A stretch of 64,000 nt of DNA from Providencia huaxiensis (GTDB taxonomy: Bacteria; Pseudomonadota; Gammaproteobacteria; Enterobacterales; Enterobacteriaceae). Numbering within the stretch: the stretch's first letter is position 1; every line of letters starts with the position of its first letter. Below the pieces are notes generated by a model. That model was not told the DNA's origin and did not search any database. It was given only the letters and a program-made list of their open reading frames with translations. The position numbers and the translations under genes are program-made. Positions 35,150-43,005 of this stretch are shown piece by piece. The DNA is taken from NCBI RefSeq assembly GCF_002843235.3, contig NZ_CP031123.2, positions 1,860,001 to 1,924,000 on the forward strand. Reading direction: 5' to 3'.

Positions 35150-35649
35150 TCGTCAAAATCCTCCGCATCCATCACGCGAGAAGCGAGAATATCCCGTAAT
35201 TCATCAACAATGATTTGCACCTCTGTGAGCTGTTCTGCATTCCAGCCCTTATCTCGCTCTAATTTATCGGGCCATGTATCTAAAACTTGGGTTATTGCTT
35301 TAACTAATACCGCCATTTCCAAATGCACATCGGCAACAGGAACCAATTGTTTAAGTGTGGTTTCTAGTTTTATCCGTTCATTTTCAGACTGAAACCAATC
35401 CTTCCTATCTTTGGGTGGCATTAATGATGGATCTTGCAGACTGTTCGTATTGGCATCAGGGTCAGCGCCGAAAAGTATCGGGCCAATATCTCGTAAAGCG
35501 TAAACGGGATTCCCCCGAACCATATTTGCTATCGGGGTGTTTGCATCGAGCAATCGCTTTTTAACTGTTCCGCGATTCAAGCCGAATGCTTCAGCAATCT
35601 TAGCCACGCTCCAGTTGTAGGCGTCCCCCAGATTGCTGATGTTGGACAT
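35146..35649 (-). CDS. Terminase small subunit (Nu1-like)
   Basis: The 167-residue protein begins SNISNLGDAYNWSVAKIAEAFGLNRGTVKKRLLDAN, a winged helix-turn-helix like lambda Nu1 that binds cosB. A helical dimerisation region and an acidic C terminus (LASRVMDAEDFDE) for contact with the large subunit follow. ATG 35649 is preceded by GAGGTG; a GTG two codons earlier is possible. It lies about 180 bp downstream of the predicted cos site, as in lambda. Confidence 0.88.
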   Translation of the reverse strand: MSNISNLGDAYNWSVAKIAEAFGLNRGTVKKRLLDANTPIANMVRGNPVYALRDIGPILFGADPDANTNSLQDPSLMPPKDRKDWFQSENERIKLETTLKQLVPVADVHLEMAVLVKAITQVLDTWPDKLERDKGWNAEQLTEVQIIVDELRDILASRVMDAEDFDE

Positions 35650-35832
35650 TGACACCTCACTCTGTCAGGTGAAAACTGATATTTTTATTTATTATCAGAT
35701 AGATATAACACATTGAGGTGACAACTCATTTTGAAAATTGTCACCTCAATATTGATATTTACAAACTAAATCAAAAGGTTAGCCCACCTGCTGCTGACAG
35801 CATGAAAAATTGAAAATGAGCCGTTTCCCGCG

Positions 35833-35844
35833 TGGTCGCCGCCT
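35833..35844 (-). other. Predicted cos site (cohesive end)
   Basis: The minus strand reads AGGCGGCGACCACGCGGG at this point, closely matching lambda cosN, GGGCGGCGACCTCGCGGG. By analogy the 12-base overhang is AGGCGGCGACCA. It lies directly upstream of the terminase small-subunit gene on the transcribed strand, in an open non-coding gap, as required for packaging to begin with that gene. Confidence 0.85.
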
Positions 35845-35910
35845 CGTGGTAAGGGTACCCCCTCGGGAGTACCTTTTGAATTTTCCACGGAATTAATTGT
35901 TTTCATTGAG

Positions 35911-36054
35911 TTAAGGTTTCTTTGGTGGCGAGAGCGGTTTGGAATTGTTAGACCGCTTGGGTTGATACCCTTTAACATTTGTATCGCTATCATTTAACTG
36001 CTTGTCCAATTGCTCTCTGAATTGATTGGGGCTCTTAAAGCCTTGGCAAGCCAT
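35911..36054 (-). CDS. 47-residue prophage protein upstream of cos
   Basis: ATG 36052-36054 is preceded by a near-perfect ribosome site, AGGAGG, which makes this short gene credible. The product has a helical N-terminal part (FREQLDKQLNDSD) and a basic, Pro/Ser/Lys-rich C terminus, and no recognised domain. It overlaps the gene before it by 20 bp and is the last gene before cos. Confidence 0.6.
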   Translation of the reverse strand: MACQGFKSPNQFREQLDKQLNDSDTNVKGYQPKRSNNSKPLSPPKKP

Positions 36055-36298
36055 TGAAGCCTCCTGTAGTCGCTTGTTGTGGCGTGGCATTATCCAGCAA
36101 TCTATCAACTATCATCTGCTGATCTTTAATATCAGAATCAATGGATGCTCTTTGCTTTTCCACTTCAGGTGGCAACTCTTTATCACCAAGCATTGTTATA
36201 GCCGTCTTTATTAAATGAAGAGTAATAAGCTTGAGTACTTCATTGAATCCCTTCGATTCACTGTTGCAAACCGGTTGTCTTGGCTGTGAATTGCTCAT
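36035..36298 (-). CDS. Small prophage protein of unknown function
   Basis: The 87-residue product starts at ATG 36298, overlapping the preceding stop as ATGA. Two helices (FNEVLKLITLHLIKTAITML and EVEKQRASIDSDIKDQQMIVDRLLD) suggest a small helical or coiled-coil protein. It lies in the short cluster between the lysis genes and cos. No family is recognised. Confidence 0.6.
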   Translation of the reverse strand: MSNSQPRQPVCNSESKGFNEVLKLITLHLIKTAITMLGDKELPPEVEKQRASIDSDIKDQQMIVDRLLDNATPQQATTGGFNGLPRL

Positions 36299-36633
36299 AA
36301 TGACCACCCTGATTTAGCAGATTGCACATCTTGCGATAGTCGTTCGATTTGCTTTCCCATATTAAGTACGGTTTGTTCAAGCTGTCTGATTCGTTCAGCA
36401 TCGCTTTCTGATACCGTATCGGATGGATTGTAAGAATTGTTAGCTAATGGGTATGAATCAGAAAGCCAATCAGTCGAACTACACTTAGTACAAATATGCT
36501 TAAACTTAGGTGGGGATGTGAGTTGAATATCATTACATCCCCTGTCTCTAGCCATTAAACCTTCTTTGCAGTTATCACACTGATATTCAGTAATAGTTGT
36601 TATTAGCCTTACTGATTTTGGCTCTAATTTCAT
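36295..36633 (-). CDS. Zinc-ribbon and coiled-coil prophage protein
   Basis: The 112-residue product has two CxxC pairs (YQCDNCKEG and ICTKCSSTDW) that should form a zinc ribbon over residues about 18-54. A coiled coil (AERIRQLEQTVLNMGKQIERLSQDVQSA) follows. It is coupled to the next gene by an ATGA overlap. The combination suggests a nucleic-acid or protein-binding adaptor; no function is known. Confidence 0.65.
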   Translation of the reverse strand: MKLEPKSVRLITTITEYQCDNCKEGLMARDRGCNDIQLTSPPKFKHICTKCSSTDWLSDSYPLANNSYNPSDTVSESDAERIRQLEQTVLNMGKQIERLSQDVQSAKSGWSL

Positions 36634-36653
36634 TAAATTACTCCAAATAAAAA

Positions 36654-36671
36654 ACCCGCACTAGGCGGGTC
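36654..36671 (-). terminator. Terminator in the pre-cos gene cluster
   Basis: On the minus strand ACCCGC, CTAGT and GCGGGT form a stem followed by six T, after the gene ending at 36692. Confidence 0.75.
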
Positions 36672-36691
36672 ATTTGAATTAACGGTTAACT

Positions 36692-36889
36692 CTATTTAGA
36701 TTTTTTAAACCTAATTTGTGATGGGGAAACCTCAACCACACGACCATCATCTAGTTCAACAATAGCTTGCTCAGCCACATACGGTTCGTTTGCATTATCT
36801 AGCATTTTTATAGGGGCATACTTGATGAAGTCTCCCTCTGGTTGATCGTGAATACCAACCACTTTACAGCGCCTTTTTTCCTCAGACAT
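36692..36889 (-). CDS. 65-residue prophage protein
   Basis: The start is ATG 36887-36889, with GGGAG about nine bases upstream. The chain is beta-rich (KRRCKVVGIHD, EQAIVELDDGRVVEVSPSQIRF), like a small SH3-type barrel. No family is recognised. A terminator follows, so it may be expressed apart from its neighbours. Confidence 0.55.
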   Translation of the reverse strand: MSEEKRRCKVVGIHDQPEGDFIKYAPIKMLDNANEPYVAEQAIVELDDGRVVEVSPSQIRFKKSK

Positions 36890-37159
36890 GCAGGTAATCT
36901 CCCAAAAAAACATAATTAATGAATCGGGCTAATTTACTATAAGTCTTCATTTATTACTGTGATGGCTGTCATCAAAGTAACATTACAATAACTTTACCAC
37001 TTAATTAAATCTGTTTTTTATCATTAAAAACAACAATTTAAATATATAAACCAGTCCCGTAATACACTTTTAACTATACTTCAAAACTAACTAAATCTGT
37101 CTATCAACTGAAATTCTAAGATATTTATTCTTCACTCATAGCTAACTAGAGTATTTAAA

Positions 37160-37693
37160 TTATGATACCTGTAGCCTTCCATATAAGTCACTAAGATCAA
37201 ACAGTTTATCTTTTGGTAGTTTATACTCATCACAAATTTGGTTTCTAATTTCAATAGCTTCAATTGTAAGCTCAGCGTATAGATCATTGGAACGTTTTAT
37301 GTAATCAAAATCATCTGGAAACACGTTTGAGTAGAATAATGACATATCACTTTCAATATATTTTATTCTGGTTGGAATTACTGAGATTCTAAACGAAAGA
37401 TCTTTATTTAAAAAATTCAGGGTTTCATCATCACCTAAATTAAATGATGGCGTTACGCCATGTACTCTTATCCATCCTTGCTCATTATCAGAAATAATTT
37501 CTGATTTTATATACTCATAAGAATCATTTATAAAATTAGTTAGTTTAATTACAATATTAATAGCTAACTTGATATTTACTGATTTTTTATTTTTATTACT
37601 GTCTCTATTTGAAACATAAAACATAACCAATTGTGTAGATAATGGGATTGCAGCTCCAATAATAACAGATATTGCACTATTCAAATCTAACAT
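37160..37693 (-). CDS. Membrane-anchored prophage protein, likely cargo between Rz and cos
   Basis: The 177-residue product starts at ATG 37691-37693 behind AGGT. One membrane helix (residues about 8-26) is followed by a basic segment (NRDSNKNKKS) and a soluble helical domain. The gene is clearly more AT-rich than the structural genes and is flanked by a 250-bp AT-rich gap downstream. Its location in the late region outside the core set suggests a moron. No family is recognised. Confidence 0.6.
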   Translation of the reverse strand: MLDLNSAISVIIGAAIPLSTQLVMFYVSNRDSNKNKKSVNIKLAINIVIKLTNFINDSYEYIKSEIISDNEQGWIRVHGVTPSFNLGDDETLNFLNKDLSFRISVIPTRIKYIESDMSLFYSNVFPDDFDYIKRSNDLYAELTIEAIEIRNQICDEYKLPKDKLFDLSDLYGRLQVS

Positions 37694-37733
37694 AAGTGAC
37701 CTATAGAAAAAGCGAGAATAATATTGAGTATAA

Positions 37734-38225
37734 CTACTTCCATCTCTGCTCTTCAATTTTTTCTATCATTTCAAGCTTCCCATTCGCTATAGCAAGCGCG
37801 GATAACAGTGGCTCAACCCATAGAACAACCTGACAATAAGTTAAGGTGCTGGTGGTAGTGGTACTAGCACTGGTTCGGTTAGTGTTTTGGGGATCGGCAT
37901 ACATTGACCGTAATTCGTAGGTGTACTTGAGCAACCCATCAGCAATAGGCTGAGGCACAGGCAAATCACAAGTAAGCTCTTTTTTGAGTGTTTCTCGATA
38001 TTCAATGACTTTCTCCTGTGATTTGGCTTCAGTCTGAATGCCATGGCGATAAGCTGTAGTAGCTATTTGATTAAACCGACTGAATTGAAGTGACTGACTA
38101 GCAATGATTTTGCTTTTATTACTGTTATCCACCTTTAGCAACGCATTATTTTCATGCTCTGAAACAGCCCACCAGCCCAAGAACACAATCATTACAAAGA
38201 GCCAGAATGAATTATCTATCTTCAT
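37734..38225 (-). CDS. Rz: Rz-type inner-membrane spanin
   Basis: The 163-residue protein has an N-terminal membrane anchor (FWLFVMIVFLGWWAV) and a periplasmic helical domain (SKIIASQSLQFSRFNQIATTAYRHG, EYRETLKKEL). It is the i-spanin that, with Rz1, fuses inner and outer membranes in the last lysis step. Its C-terminal half encodes Rz1 in another frame. It overlaps the upstream small membrane gene by 4 bp. Confidence 0.85.
   Translation of the reverse strand: MKIDNSFWLFVMIVFLGWWAVSEHENNALLKVDNSNKSKIIASQSLQFSRFNQIATTAYRHGIQTEAKSQEKVIEYRETLKKELTCDLPVPQPIADGLLKYTYELRSMYADPQNTNRTSASTTTTSTLTYCQVVLWVEPLLSALAIANGKLEMIEKIEEQRWK
37841..38044 (-). CDS. Rz1: Rz1-type outer-membrane spanin, nested in Rz
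   Basis: The 67-residue product lies entirely inside Rz in a different frame. A lipoprotein signal (LLVICLCLSLLLMGC) and a proline-rich mature chain ending VLVPLPPAP are diagnostic of Rz1. The mature lipoprotein has about 30 residues. The start may be downstream of the ATG at 38044, because 23 residues precede the hydrophobic segment, longer than usual. Confidence 0.88.
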   Translation of the reverse strand: MAFRLKPNHRRKSLNIEKHSKKSLLVICLCLSLLLMGCSSTPTNYGQCMPIPKTLTEPVLVPLPPAP

Positions 38226-38398
38226 AAGTTAACCTGCCGGGCTTTGTTGTGATTAACCGCACTTTGGCAGCGCTTTTCTAGGCTTACCTTGTCAGTGCCA
38301 CCGCAGGTGTCGTCTCTGAGTGCATATACGCCAGTTGAAATAAAGAAGGCGTACCCGAGAAAGAAGAAGAATAAGCCGATTCGAACTTTCCAAGGCAT
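38222..38398 (-). CDS. Small membrane protein of the lysis cassette
   Basis: The 58-residue product has one membrane span ([23 protein letters not shown]) followed by a short domain with two Cys. It lies between endolysin and Rz. The start is uncertain: ATG 38398 has no good ribosome site, while an in-frame GTG at 38440 has a G-rich tract upstream. Either way, more than 100 bp overlaps the endolysin 3' end. A role in lysis timing is possible. Confidence 0.5.
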   Translation of the reverse strand: MPWKVRIGLFFFFLGYAFFISTGVYALRDDTCGGTDKVSLEKRCQSAVNHNKARQVNL

Positions 38399-38853
38399 AC
38401 TGTATTTTCTATCTCTCTGCGTGTTATCAGGCCTTTCCACTCTCTACCCCCTGCATAAGTCCAGCGTTTTAACTCGTTGCAAGCGCCAGCAATATCACCT
38501 GCATTCAATTTCTTCAGCATCGTAGAACGCGCAAAAGCACCTGTGCCCACGTTGTAAGCAAAGGAATAAATAGCGGCTCGGGTGTTATCGTCAATATCGA
38601 CTTTAATTAGAGGGTCTACGCCCTTTCTGACTTTGCTGAGGTCTTTTTCAAGCAAAGCTAAACATTCGGATTCTGTATAGGTTTTGGTGGGGATAATGTC
38701 AGCACCCGTGTGCCCAAAACAAACCGTGGTGACATTCACGACATCTTTATACGGTTTAGTTTCCATCCCCTCAAAATAAGCAATCATGCTTACAGTCAAA
38801 GCAATTAAGCCACCAGCGGCAGCCTTTTTGATTTTATTTGGTATCTTTGGCAT
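38284..38853 (-). CDS. SAR endolysin (lysozyme, R21 type)
   Basis: The 189-residue muramidase has an N-terminal signal-arrest-release segment ([19 protein letters not shown]) and the T4-type catalytic triad Glu28-x8-Asp37-x5-Thr43. It is exported by Sec, stays tethered, and is activated when the membrane is depolarised. Relatives end soon after the RREIE..CLG segment, at about 165 residues. Here the frame continues for about 30 more residues that are rich in Ser/Thr and overlap the next gene, which may reflect loss of the original stop. Confidence 0.9.
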   Translation of the reverse strand: MPKIPNKIKKAAAGGLIALTVSMIAYFEGMETKPYKDVVNVTTVCFGHTGADIIPTKTYTESECLALLEKDLSKVRKGVDPLIKVDIDDNTRAAIYSFAYNVGTGAFARSTMLKKLNAGDIAGACNELKRWTYAGGREWKGLITRREIENTVCLGKFESAYSSSFSGTPSLFQLAYMHSETTPAVALTR

Positions 38854-39058
38854 GAGCCGCCTCTTTGCGTTTATCTTCTTTTCGTTTGAAATATAAATTT
38901 GTCAAAAATGTAGCTACACCTAAAAGTAGGCTTCCCAACACCCCAATCGCTGCCCACTGCTCAGATGAGAAACCATCTAACAATTGTTTTAGCCAATAGA
39001 ATGTTGAACCCGTAGAGGCAGCATAGGAGGCGCCAGTTGTTAATTTATCCATACGCAT
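38834..39058 (-). CDS. Pinholin (phage 21 S family) with dual start
   Basis: The 74-residue protein closely resembles S21: [53 protein letters not shown]21 has two spans: TM1 is a SAR domain that leaves the membrane, and TM2 forms small pinholes. S21 is made as holin and antiholin from two Met codons. Here M1-R2-M3 gives the same possibility, the longer form having one extra positive charge. Its end overlaps the endolysin start, with which it works. Confidence 0.9.
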   Translation of the reverse strand: MRMDKLTTGASYAASTGSTFYWLKQLLDGFSSEQWAAIGVLGSLLLGVATFLTNLYFKRKEDKRKEAAHAKDTK

Positions 39059-39182
39059 ATACCACCCCCTACGGAGTGCCCGAAATTAAAAGTTTGTGGG
39101 GATTTCTGTTTTTTCGCCCTCATTTGAGGGGATAAAATAAGAAGTGATGCCTGATTTAGCTCAGGCTGGCTGCTGTTAGCCA

Positions 39183-40241
39183 CTACAGCTTTTGTCGCTC
39201 AGTATTCTGCTCTATTTCTAACTTGGTTTGTTCGAAACGGTCTGTTTCTAGCTCAACACCAATAACACGACGATTAAGTTTTAATGCTGCTTTTACTGTT
39301 GCCCCAGATCCCATAAAGAAATCAGCCACTACATCGCCTTCACGGCTACTACTATTGATAATGTGTTCCATCATCGCTGCAGGCTTTTCACATGGATGTT
39401 TGCCGGGGTAATACTGCACTGGAGGATATGTCCACACATCAGTATAAGGAACATCAACAGTCACGTAGAAAGGACGCCGTAATAATTGGTATTGCGCTGC
39501 TAATTCATGATATTCACGCCTTAACGTGATTTGTTCACTCGCTAGATCAGCATGTTTACGATCTAACGGGTTATGGCTTAACTTTTCCTCAGCAACGCGC
39601 TTAAACAATTCTTGAAGCTTCAAATAATCCGGTTCACTTGGTAGCTGCCACTGGCTATAACCAAACCAATGCGAAGCCATTTGCTTACCCGTATCTTTGT
39701 GGATTTCTTTTGCTGTTATCCCTAACAAATCACGGGCTTGCTTGAAATACTCAATCAACGGCTTAAGCACATTTTCTTTAAGTTCACGGCATTGTTGCAG
39801 ATATTCACTACTTTTCCCTTTGTAAGGGCTTTGGTAATGTTCTGCAAATATAATGCGCTCTGTACTTGGGAAAAAACTACGCAGATCAGCTTTACACGCT
39901 CTTCGCCATGGTCCTGACGGTTTAGCCCAAATGATATGATTTAAAACATTGAACCGCTCACGAACTAATATTTCAGTATCTGCAGCCAGCTTTGAACCAC
40001 AAAACATATATAAGCTACCATTTGGCTTCAGAACTCGCCAAAACTCCGCCAGCATTTCATCAAGCCAAGATAAGTATGCAGTAACATTTTCCCACTGATT
40101 ATCCCAGCTACAGCTTTTAACTTGAAAATATGGCGGGTCGGTTGCGATTAGGTCAATACAATTATCTGGAAGTGTCTTTATATAGCGGAGTGAGTCATCA
40201 TTGATTAAATTTATACTGTTTAAAGTTACAGTGTTTTTCAT
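39183..40241 (-). CDS. DNA methyltransferase (beta-class N6-adenine or N4-cytosine)
   Basis: The 352-residue protein has motif IV DPPY (residues 35-38) before motif I FFMGSGAT near residue 310, the order of beta-class methyltransferases, plus a central, probably target-recognition, insert of about 130 residues. KHPCEKPAAMMEHII is the conserved motif X region. No restriction enzyme is adjacent, so it is an orphan enzyme. Such phage enzymes can protect DNA from host restriction. It lies between Q and the lysis genes, hence is expressed late. Confidence 0.88.
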   Translation of the reverse strand: MKNTVTLNSINLINDDSLRYIKTLPDNCIDLIATDPPYFQVKSCSWDNQWENVTAYLSWLDEMLAEFWRVLKPNGSLYMFCGSKLAADTEILVRERFNVLNHIIWAKPSGPWRRACKADLRSFFPSTERIIFAEHYQSPYKGKSSEYLQQCRELKENVLKPLIEYFKQARDLLGITAKEIHKDTGKQMASHWFGYSQWQLPSEPDYLKLQELFKRVAEEKLSHNPLDRKHADLASEQITLRREYHELAAQYQLLRRPFYVTVDVPYTDVWTYPPVQYYPGKHPCEKPAAMMEHIINSSSREGDVVADFFMGSGATVKAALKLNRRVIGVELETDRFEQTKLEIEQNTERQKL

Positions 40242-40378
40242 AGATCAGGAGAACCTTTTTTGATAAGCTCACCTAGCTTTACGCGTAAAAGCGGTGGGCC
40301 TTGGTTTGTCCGTGACCTCTTACAACGGGCAGATGGCTGGTGGAGTGCGTCAACACCCACCAGCCGCCCATTTTTCAC
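40238..40378 (-). CDS. Possible 46-residue gene coupled to the methyltransferase
   Basis: An open frame from GTG 40376-40378 ends at TGA 40238-40240, overlapping the methyltransferase ATG as ATGA, the same coupling used elsewhere in this prophage. The product is basic with a sensible amphipathic end (PPLLRVKLGELIKK). It lacks a strong ribosome site, and a second short frame also reads through the same DNA. I cannot identify it. Confidence 0.35.
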   Translation of the reverse strand: MKNGRLVGVDALHQPSARCKRSRTNQGPPLLRVKLGELIKKGSPDL

Positions 40379-40575
40379 AGTTGAATGCTTTGATATGTTC
40401 TTTCTTTGATGTTTTCTTTGATTAACCCAGCCATGACAAGTTGTGTCAGTATTAGTTGGCAGCATGAATCTGTTAACTTAGCATCCTGCGAAACCTCACC
40501 TGCTGTGGCTGGCACATCAGTAACCGCATTAAAAACAAGTCTTGCTTTTTCTGTCATATGTACATGTTTTAACAT
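40375..40575 (-). CDS. Small winged-helix-like prophage protein
   Basis: The 66-residue product (TEKARLVFNAV, ATAGEVSQDAKLTDSCCQLILTQLVMAGLIKE) has the helix pattern of a winged helix-turn-helix, with a recognition helix at about 38-50. It lies at the start of the Q-controlled late operon. The start could be M1 or M7; neither has a good ribosome site. No family name can be given with confidence. Confidence 0.55.
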   Translation of the reverse strand: MLKHVHMTEKARLVFNAVTDVPATAGEVSQDAKLTDSCCQLILTQLVMAGLIKENIKERTYQSIQL

Positions 40576-40666
40576 GATAATTTCAAACCTTTGGTTAGTT
40601 ATTGTGCATAACTACACATGTAACTCTGACCAATCGTAACAGCAAGTCTTATGTTTATTTCAGGCA

Positions 40667-40692
40667 TAAAAAAACCCCGCATTGCGAGGTTA
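40667..40692 (-). terminator. tR'-type terminator downstream of the late promoter
   Basis: On the minus strand AACCTCG, CAATG and CGGGGTT form a hairpin followed by seven or more T. It lies between Q and the late genes, exactly where Q-dependent antitermination must act. Confidence 0.8.
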
Positions 40693-40726
40693 TAAACAAT
40701 TTTGGCAACATACCAAATTAGTGTTA

Positions 40727-40755
40727 AATATGGCTTATTTTGTTCGGTTTTGCAA
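40727..40755 (-). promoter_or_regulatory. Candidate late promoter pR'
   Basis: On the minus strand TTGCAA (40750-40755), a 17-bp spacer and CATATT (40727-40732) form a moderate sigma-70 promoter at the end of Q, about 45 bp before the terminator. In lambdoid phages Q acts at a promoter in this position. Confidence 0.45.
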
Positions 40756-40758
40756 GTA

Positions 40759-41424
40759 TTATGATGTTAAATTGCAAGAACGTGACTCATTTCTAATATT
40801 TGAAACCGACAACAAAACCTCGCGATCTATTCGTTCTACAATAGAAATTAACATAGTCCAATGATCCCGATATATCTCTGACCATGTTGACTTACTGACA
40901 CCGACTAATTTTGCTAACGCTGTATCTGTATATTTATCAAGTGTTAGTATTTCCCCAAACCTTGAAGCGGTATCTTGTACTGCTAACCATACCAATTGCA
41001 TTAATCTGGCCGTTACCTTTTTAGTGATCCGTTTCCCTGATAGTGAGGGTTTAAACTGCTCCCACACGTAATTACATATTTCTACTTGATGGTTATAATC
41101 CAAATCATATGCATAACAGTACAACAGCCATGCCTTATGAGCTTCATCTAACTTATTAACTGCACGACGCCATGAACTAAGACAAAATGTTGTTTCCAGT
41201 ATCGGAGGCATCGGTGATTTACTTATTCGTGTTTCAGTACATTTAACAGGATCCGATTCACGCATTGCCCCTGTACTATCACGCATTCTATTTCTTTTGA
41301 ATCTACTAGTTCTTACTAATGCTGCACCTTGAAACGCATCTAATTGCCCTTTAGTTCCTCCGTTAATATTGGCTAATGCTAAGGTCACATTTGCTCGAAG
41401 ATACTCTAAATATTGATGATTCAT
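40759..41424 (-). CDS. Q: Antitermination protein Q
   Basis: The 221-residue protein resembles the phage-82-type Q family. The N-terminal NHQYLEYLRANVTLALANINGGTKGQLDAFQGAAL and the C-terminal ASRFGEILTLDKYTDTALAKLVGVSKSTWSEIYRDHW, a helix-turn-helix-like region, are characteristic. It binds near the late promoter and lets RNA polymerase pass terminators through lysis and head-tail genes. The start at 41424 has AGGAGA upstream; the frame opens seven codons earlier. Confidence 0.87.
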   Translation of the reverse strand: MNHQYLEYLRANVTLALANINGGTKGQLDAFQGAALVRTSRFKRNRMRDSTGAMRESDPVKCTETRISKSPMPPILETTFCLSSWRRAVNKLDEAHKAWLLYCYAYDLDYNHQVEICNYVWEQFKPSLSGKRITKKVTARLMQLVWLAVQDTASRFGEILTLDKYTDTALAKLVGVSKSTWSEIYRDHWTMLISIVERIDREVLLSVSNIRNESRSCNLTS

Positions 41425-41446
41425 TCTGTTATCTCCTGATGCCACA

Positions 41447-41989
41447 TTAACCTAATACACCTAGGGCAAATGCCTTATTTACCAATTTAATAAAAAACTC
41501 TATTTGAGTTCCGTGCTCTTTTTCCCACCCTTTAGGGTCTCGATGTAACTCACTATGATCTACACGACATAAAGGAATTACAAAAAAGTCGTGTGGCTTT
41601 GTTCCCATACCACTAAGGCCATAATCAATAATATGATGAGCATCATCAGAGATAGCACCACAACCACAGCAAGGCTGTGATTTAACCCATTGTAGATATT
41701 TATCATTTGTCCAGCGCAGTAGTTTTGGGTTCTTCATAAAGCTAGCTGGTGGCTCAGGATCTACAGTTAGTTTTAATATCTGTTTTATATCTTCTACATC
41801 ATTAAACTCGTCGCTGAGGAATGATGAAGAAAGAGCGATAGGCCCTACTGATTTATCACCTAATGATTCTGGTACCGGGATAATCAACATACGACAATTA
41901 AACTTATGCAGCTCACTTACTCCTGGTCTAAATATCACGGCGCTAAGTTCAGGAACAGGGATCGGGGTTAATATCCATTGATGACTCAT
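41447..41989 (-). CDS. DUF968-family protein (HNH-like)
   Basis: The 180-residue protein carries a zinc/HNH-like core in its C-terminal half: PCCGCG, DDAHHII and IPLCRVDHSELHRDPKGWEKEHG, characteristic of the DUF968 family of lambdoid phages. These lie in the recombination/nin region and are suspected nucleases or junction-processing enzymes. Its start overlaps the KilA-N gene by 4 bp. Confidence 0.82.
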   Translation of the reverse strand: MSHQWILTPIPVPELSAVIFRPGVSELHKFNCRMLIIPVPESLGDKSVGPIALSSSFLSDEFNDVEDIKQILKLTVDPEPPASFMKNPKLLRWTNDKYLQWVKSQPCCGCGAISDDAHHIIDYGLSGMGTKPHDFFVIPLCRVDHSELHRDPKGWEKEHGTQIEFFIKLVNKAFALGVLG

Positions 41990-42780
41990 GCTGCTTGCCC
42001 CACTACCATTAATTTGACGAGATCAGCACTTTTGCTTTCATAGAAATGAGGCTGGGTTTCTCTTGGATTATTGGGACTGGTGATATTTTTTCCGTAGATT
42101 AAGCCTTTAGTAGTGATTGACCAGAATTGCTTGGTTTTATCTGCTCCCCTAGTGCTTGGACGTGACTTTCTTTCCACCAAACCTAACTCAGCTAAACGCT
42201 TAAAAGCTGATTGAGCGGTTATATTAAGTCTATTTTTGCGAATAAATTCAGTTAATGAATGGGTAGATCTACTTGAACCATCTACGGCATCACTGGGGGC
42301 ATCAATCGCATAACTAGGTGATAAATTAGGTAACCCAGCCATTTGCTGTAATTTTTGGTAGCCCCCCAATTTTGATGAATTAGATAGATTAAGGGTTTTA
42401 GCCATTGATTCTAGCAAGATAGTGCCCGCTTGAACCTTATCGGTTAGTTGGGCTTGGTTTCGTCGCTGAACTACAGCATCAAATGTACGAATGACTTTAA
42501 GGCTAAATAAAGGGCTGATCCACATAGCGTATGCATAAACGATTTCACGTAGAACATACGTGCCTTGTTCGGTACCCCCCTTAATTACCTCAACTGAAGC
42601 GATGCTCATATCTGAGCATCGGTCAATTTCCATACATAAATCTTTTGTTGTTTCAATTCTTAGGAAATTTGAAGGTTTATGTTTGTCTTCACCACCAGCT
42701 GCACGGTGTAAATCATTCAAACAAAAACGGCCGTTAAAATCTTGTCGTACACCAACACCATCAATGATTAACTGGTTCAT
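41986..42780 (-). CDS. KilA-N domain antirepressor-like protein
   Basis: The 264-residue protein has an N-terminal KilA-N domain (GRFCLNDLHRAAGGEDKHKPSNFLR, GTYVLREIVYAYAMWISPLFSLKVIRTFD) and a C-terminal winged-helix part (LTEFIRKNRLNITAQSAFKRLAELGLVERK). This layout is typical of phage antirepressor or early regulatory proteins. It is the second KilA-N gene of the prophage. It overlaps the DUF968 gene and is part of the early operon. Confidence 0.83.
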   Translation of the reverse strand: MNQLIIDGVGVRQDFNGRFCLNDLHRAAGGEDKHKPSNFLRIETTKDLCMEIDRCSDMSIASVEVIKGGTEQGTYVLREIVYAYAMWISPLFSLKVIRTFDAVVQRRNQAQLTDKVQAGTILLESMAKTLNLSNSSKLGGYQKLQQMAGLPNLSPSYAIDAPSDAVDGSSRSTHSLTEFIRKNRLNITAQSAFKRLAELGLVERKSRPSTRGADKTKQFWSITTKGLIYGKNITSPNNPRETQPHFYESKSADLVKLMVVGQAA

Positions 42781-42819
42781 ATTACATCTCCACTTATTTA
42801 CGCAACCGCATTTGCGCTT

Positions 42820-43005
42820 TTAGATACTGACAACTCGTTCATTCCATACTATTACTGCTGTAGGCTTATCATTTACCTCTGGCCCCTTTTCACCACAACT
42901 GTGGCACTGAATGTAAAACCATGTCCTATAACTGTGACTCTCGATAGTTATGTTTTCACTGCCGCAGTGGGGGCAAGGGTAAATTTCGGCTATTTTGCTT
43001 TTCAT
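42820..43005 (-). CDS. Lar-like restriction alleviation zinc-ribbon protein
   Basis: The 61-residue product is one zinc ribbon: YPCPHCGSENI, a beta hairpin, then QCHSCGEKGPEV and AVIVWNERV. This matches the Lar family, which in Rac prophage relieves type I restriction by promoting host EcoKI modification. Many relatives are untested, so the role here is inferred. It overlaps its upstream neighbour by 4 bp. Confidence 0.72.
   Translation of the reverse strand: MKSKIAEIYPCPHCGSENITIESHSYRTWFYIQCHSCGEKGPEVNDKPTAVIVWNERVVSI

Noticed and set aside
35766..35993. Open frame of 75 codons on the minus strand
   Set aside because: It spans the cos site, has no ribosome site and a composition unlike a protein gene; the conserved signal there is cos DNA.
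39059..39182. Possible tRNA gene between the holin and the methyltransferase
   Set aside because: Paired segments are present but no cloverleaf with a proper T-loop and acceptor stem could be formed.
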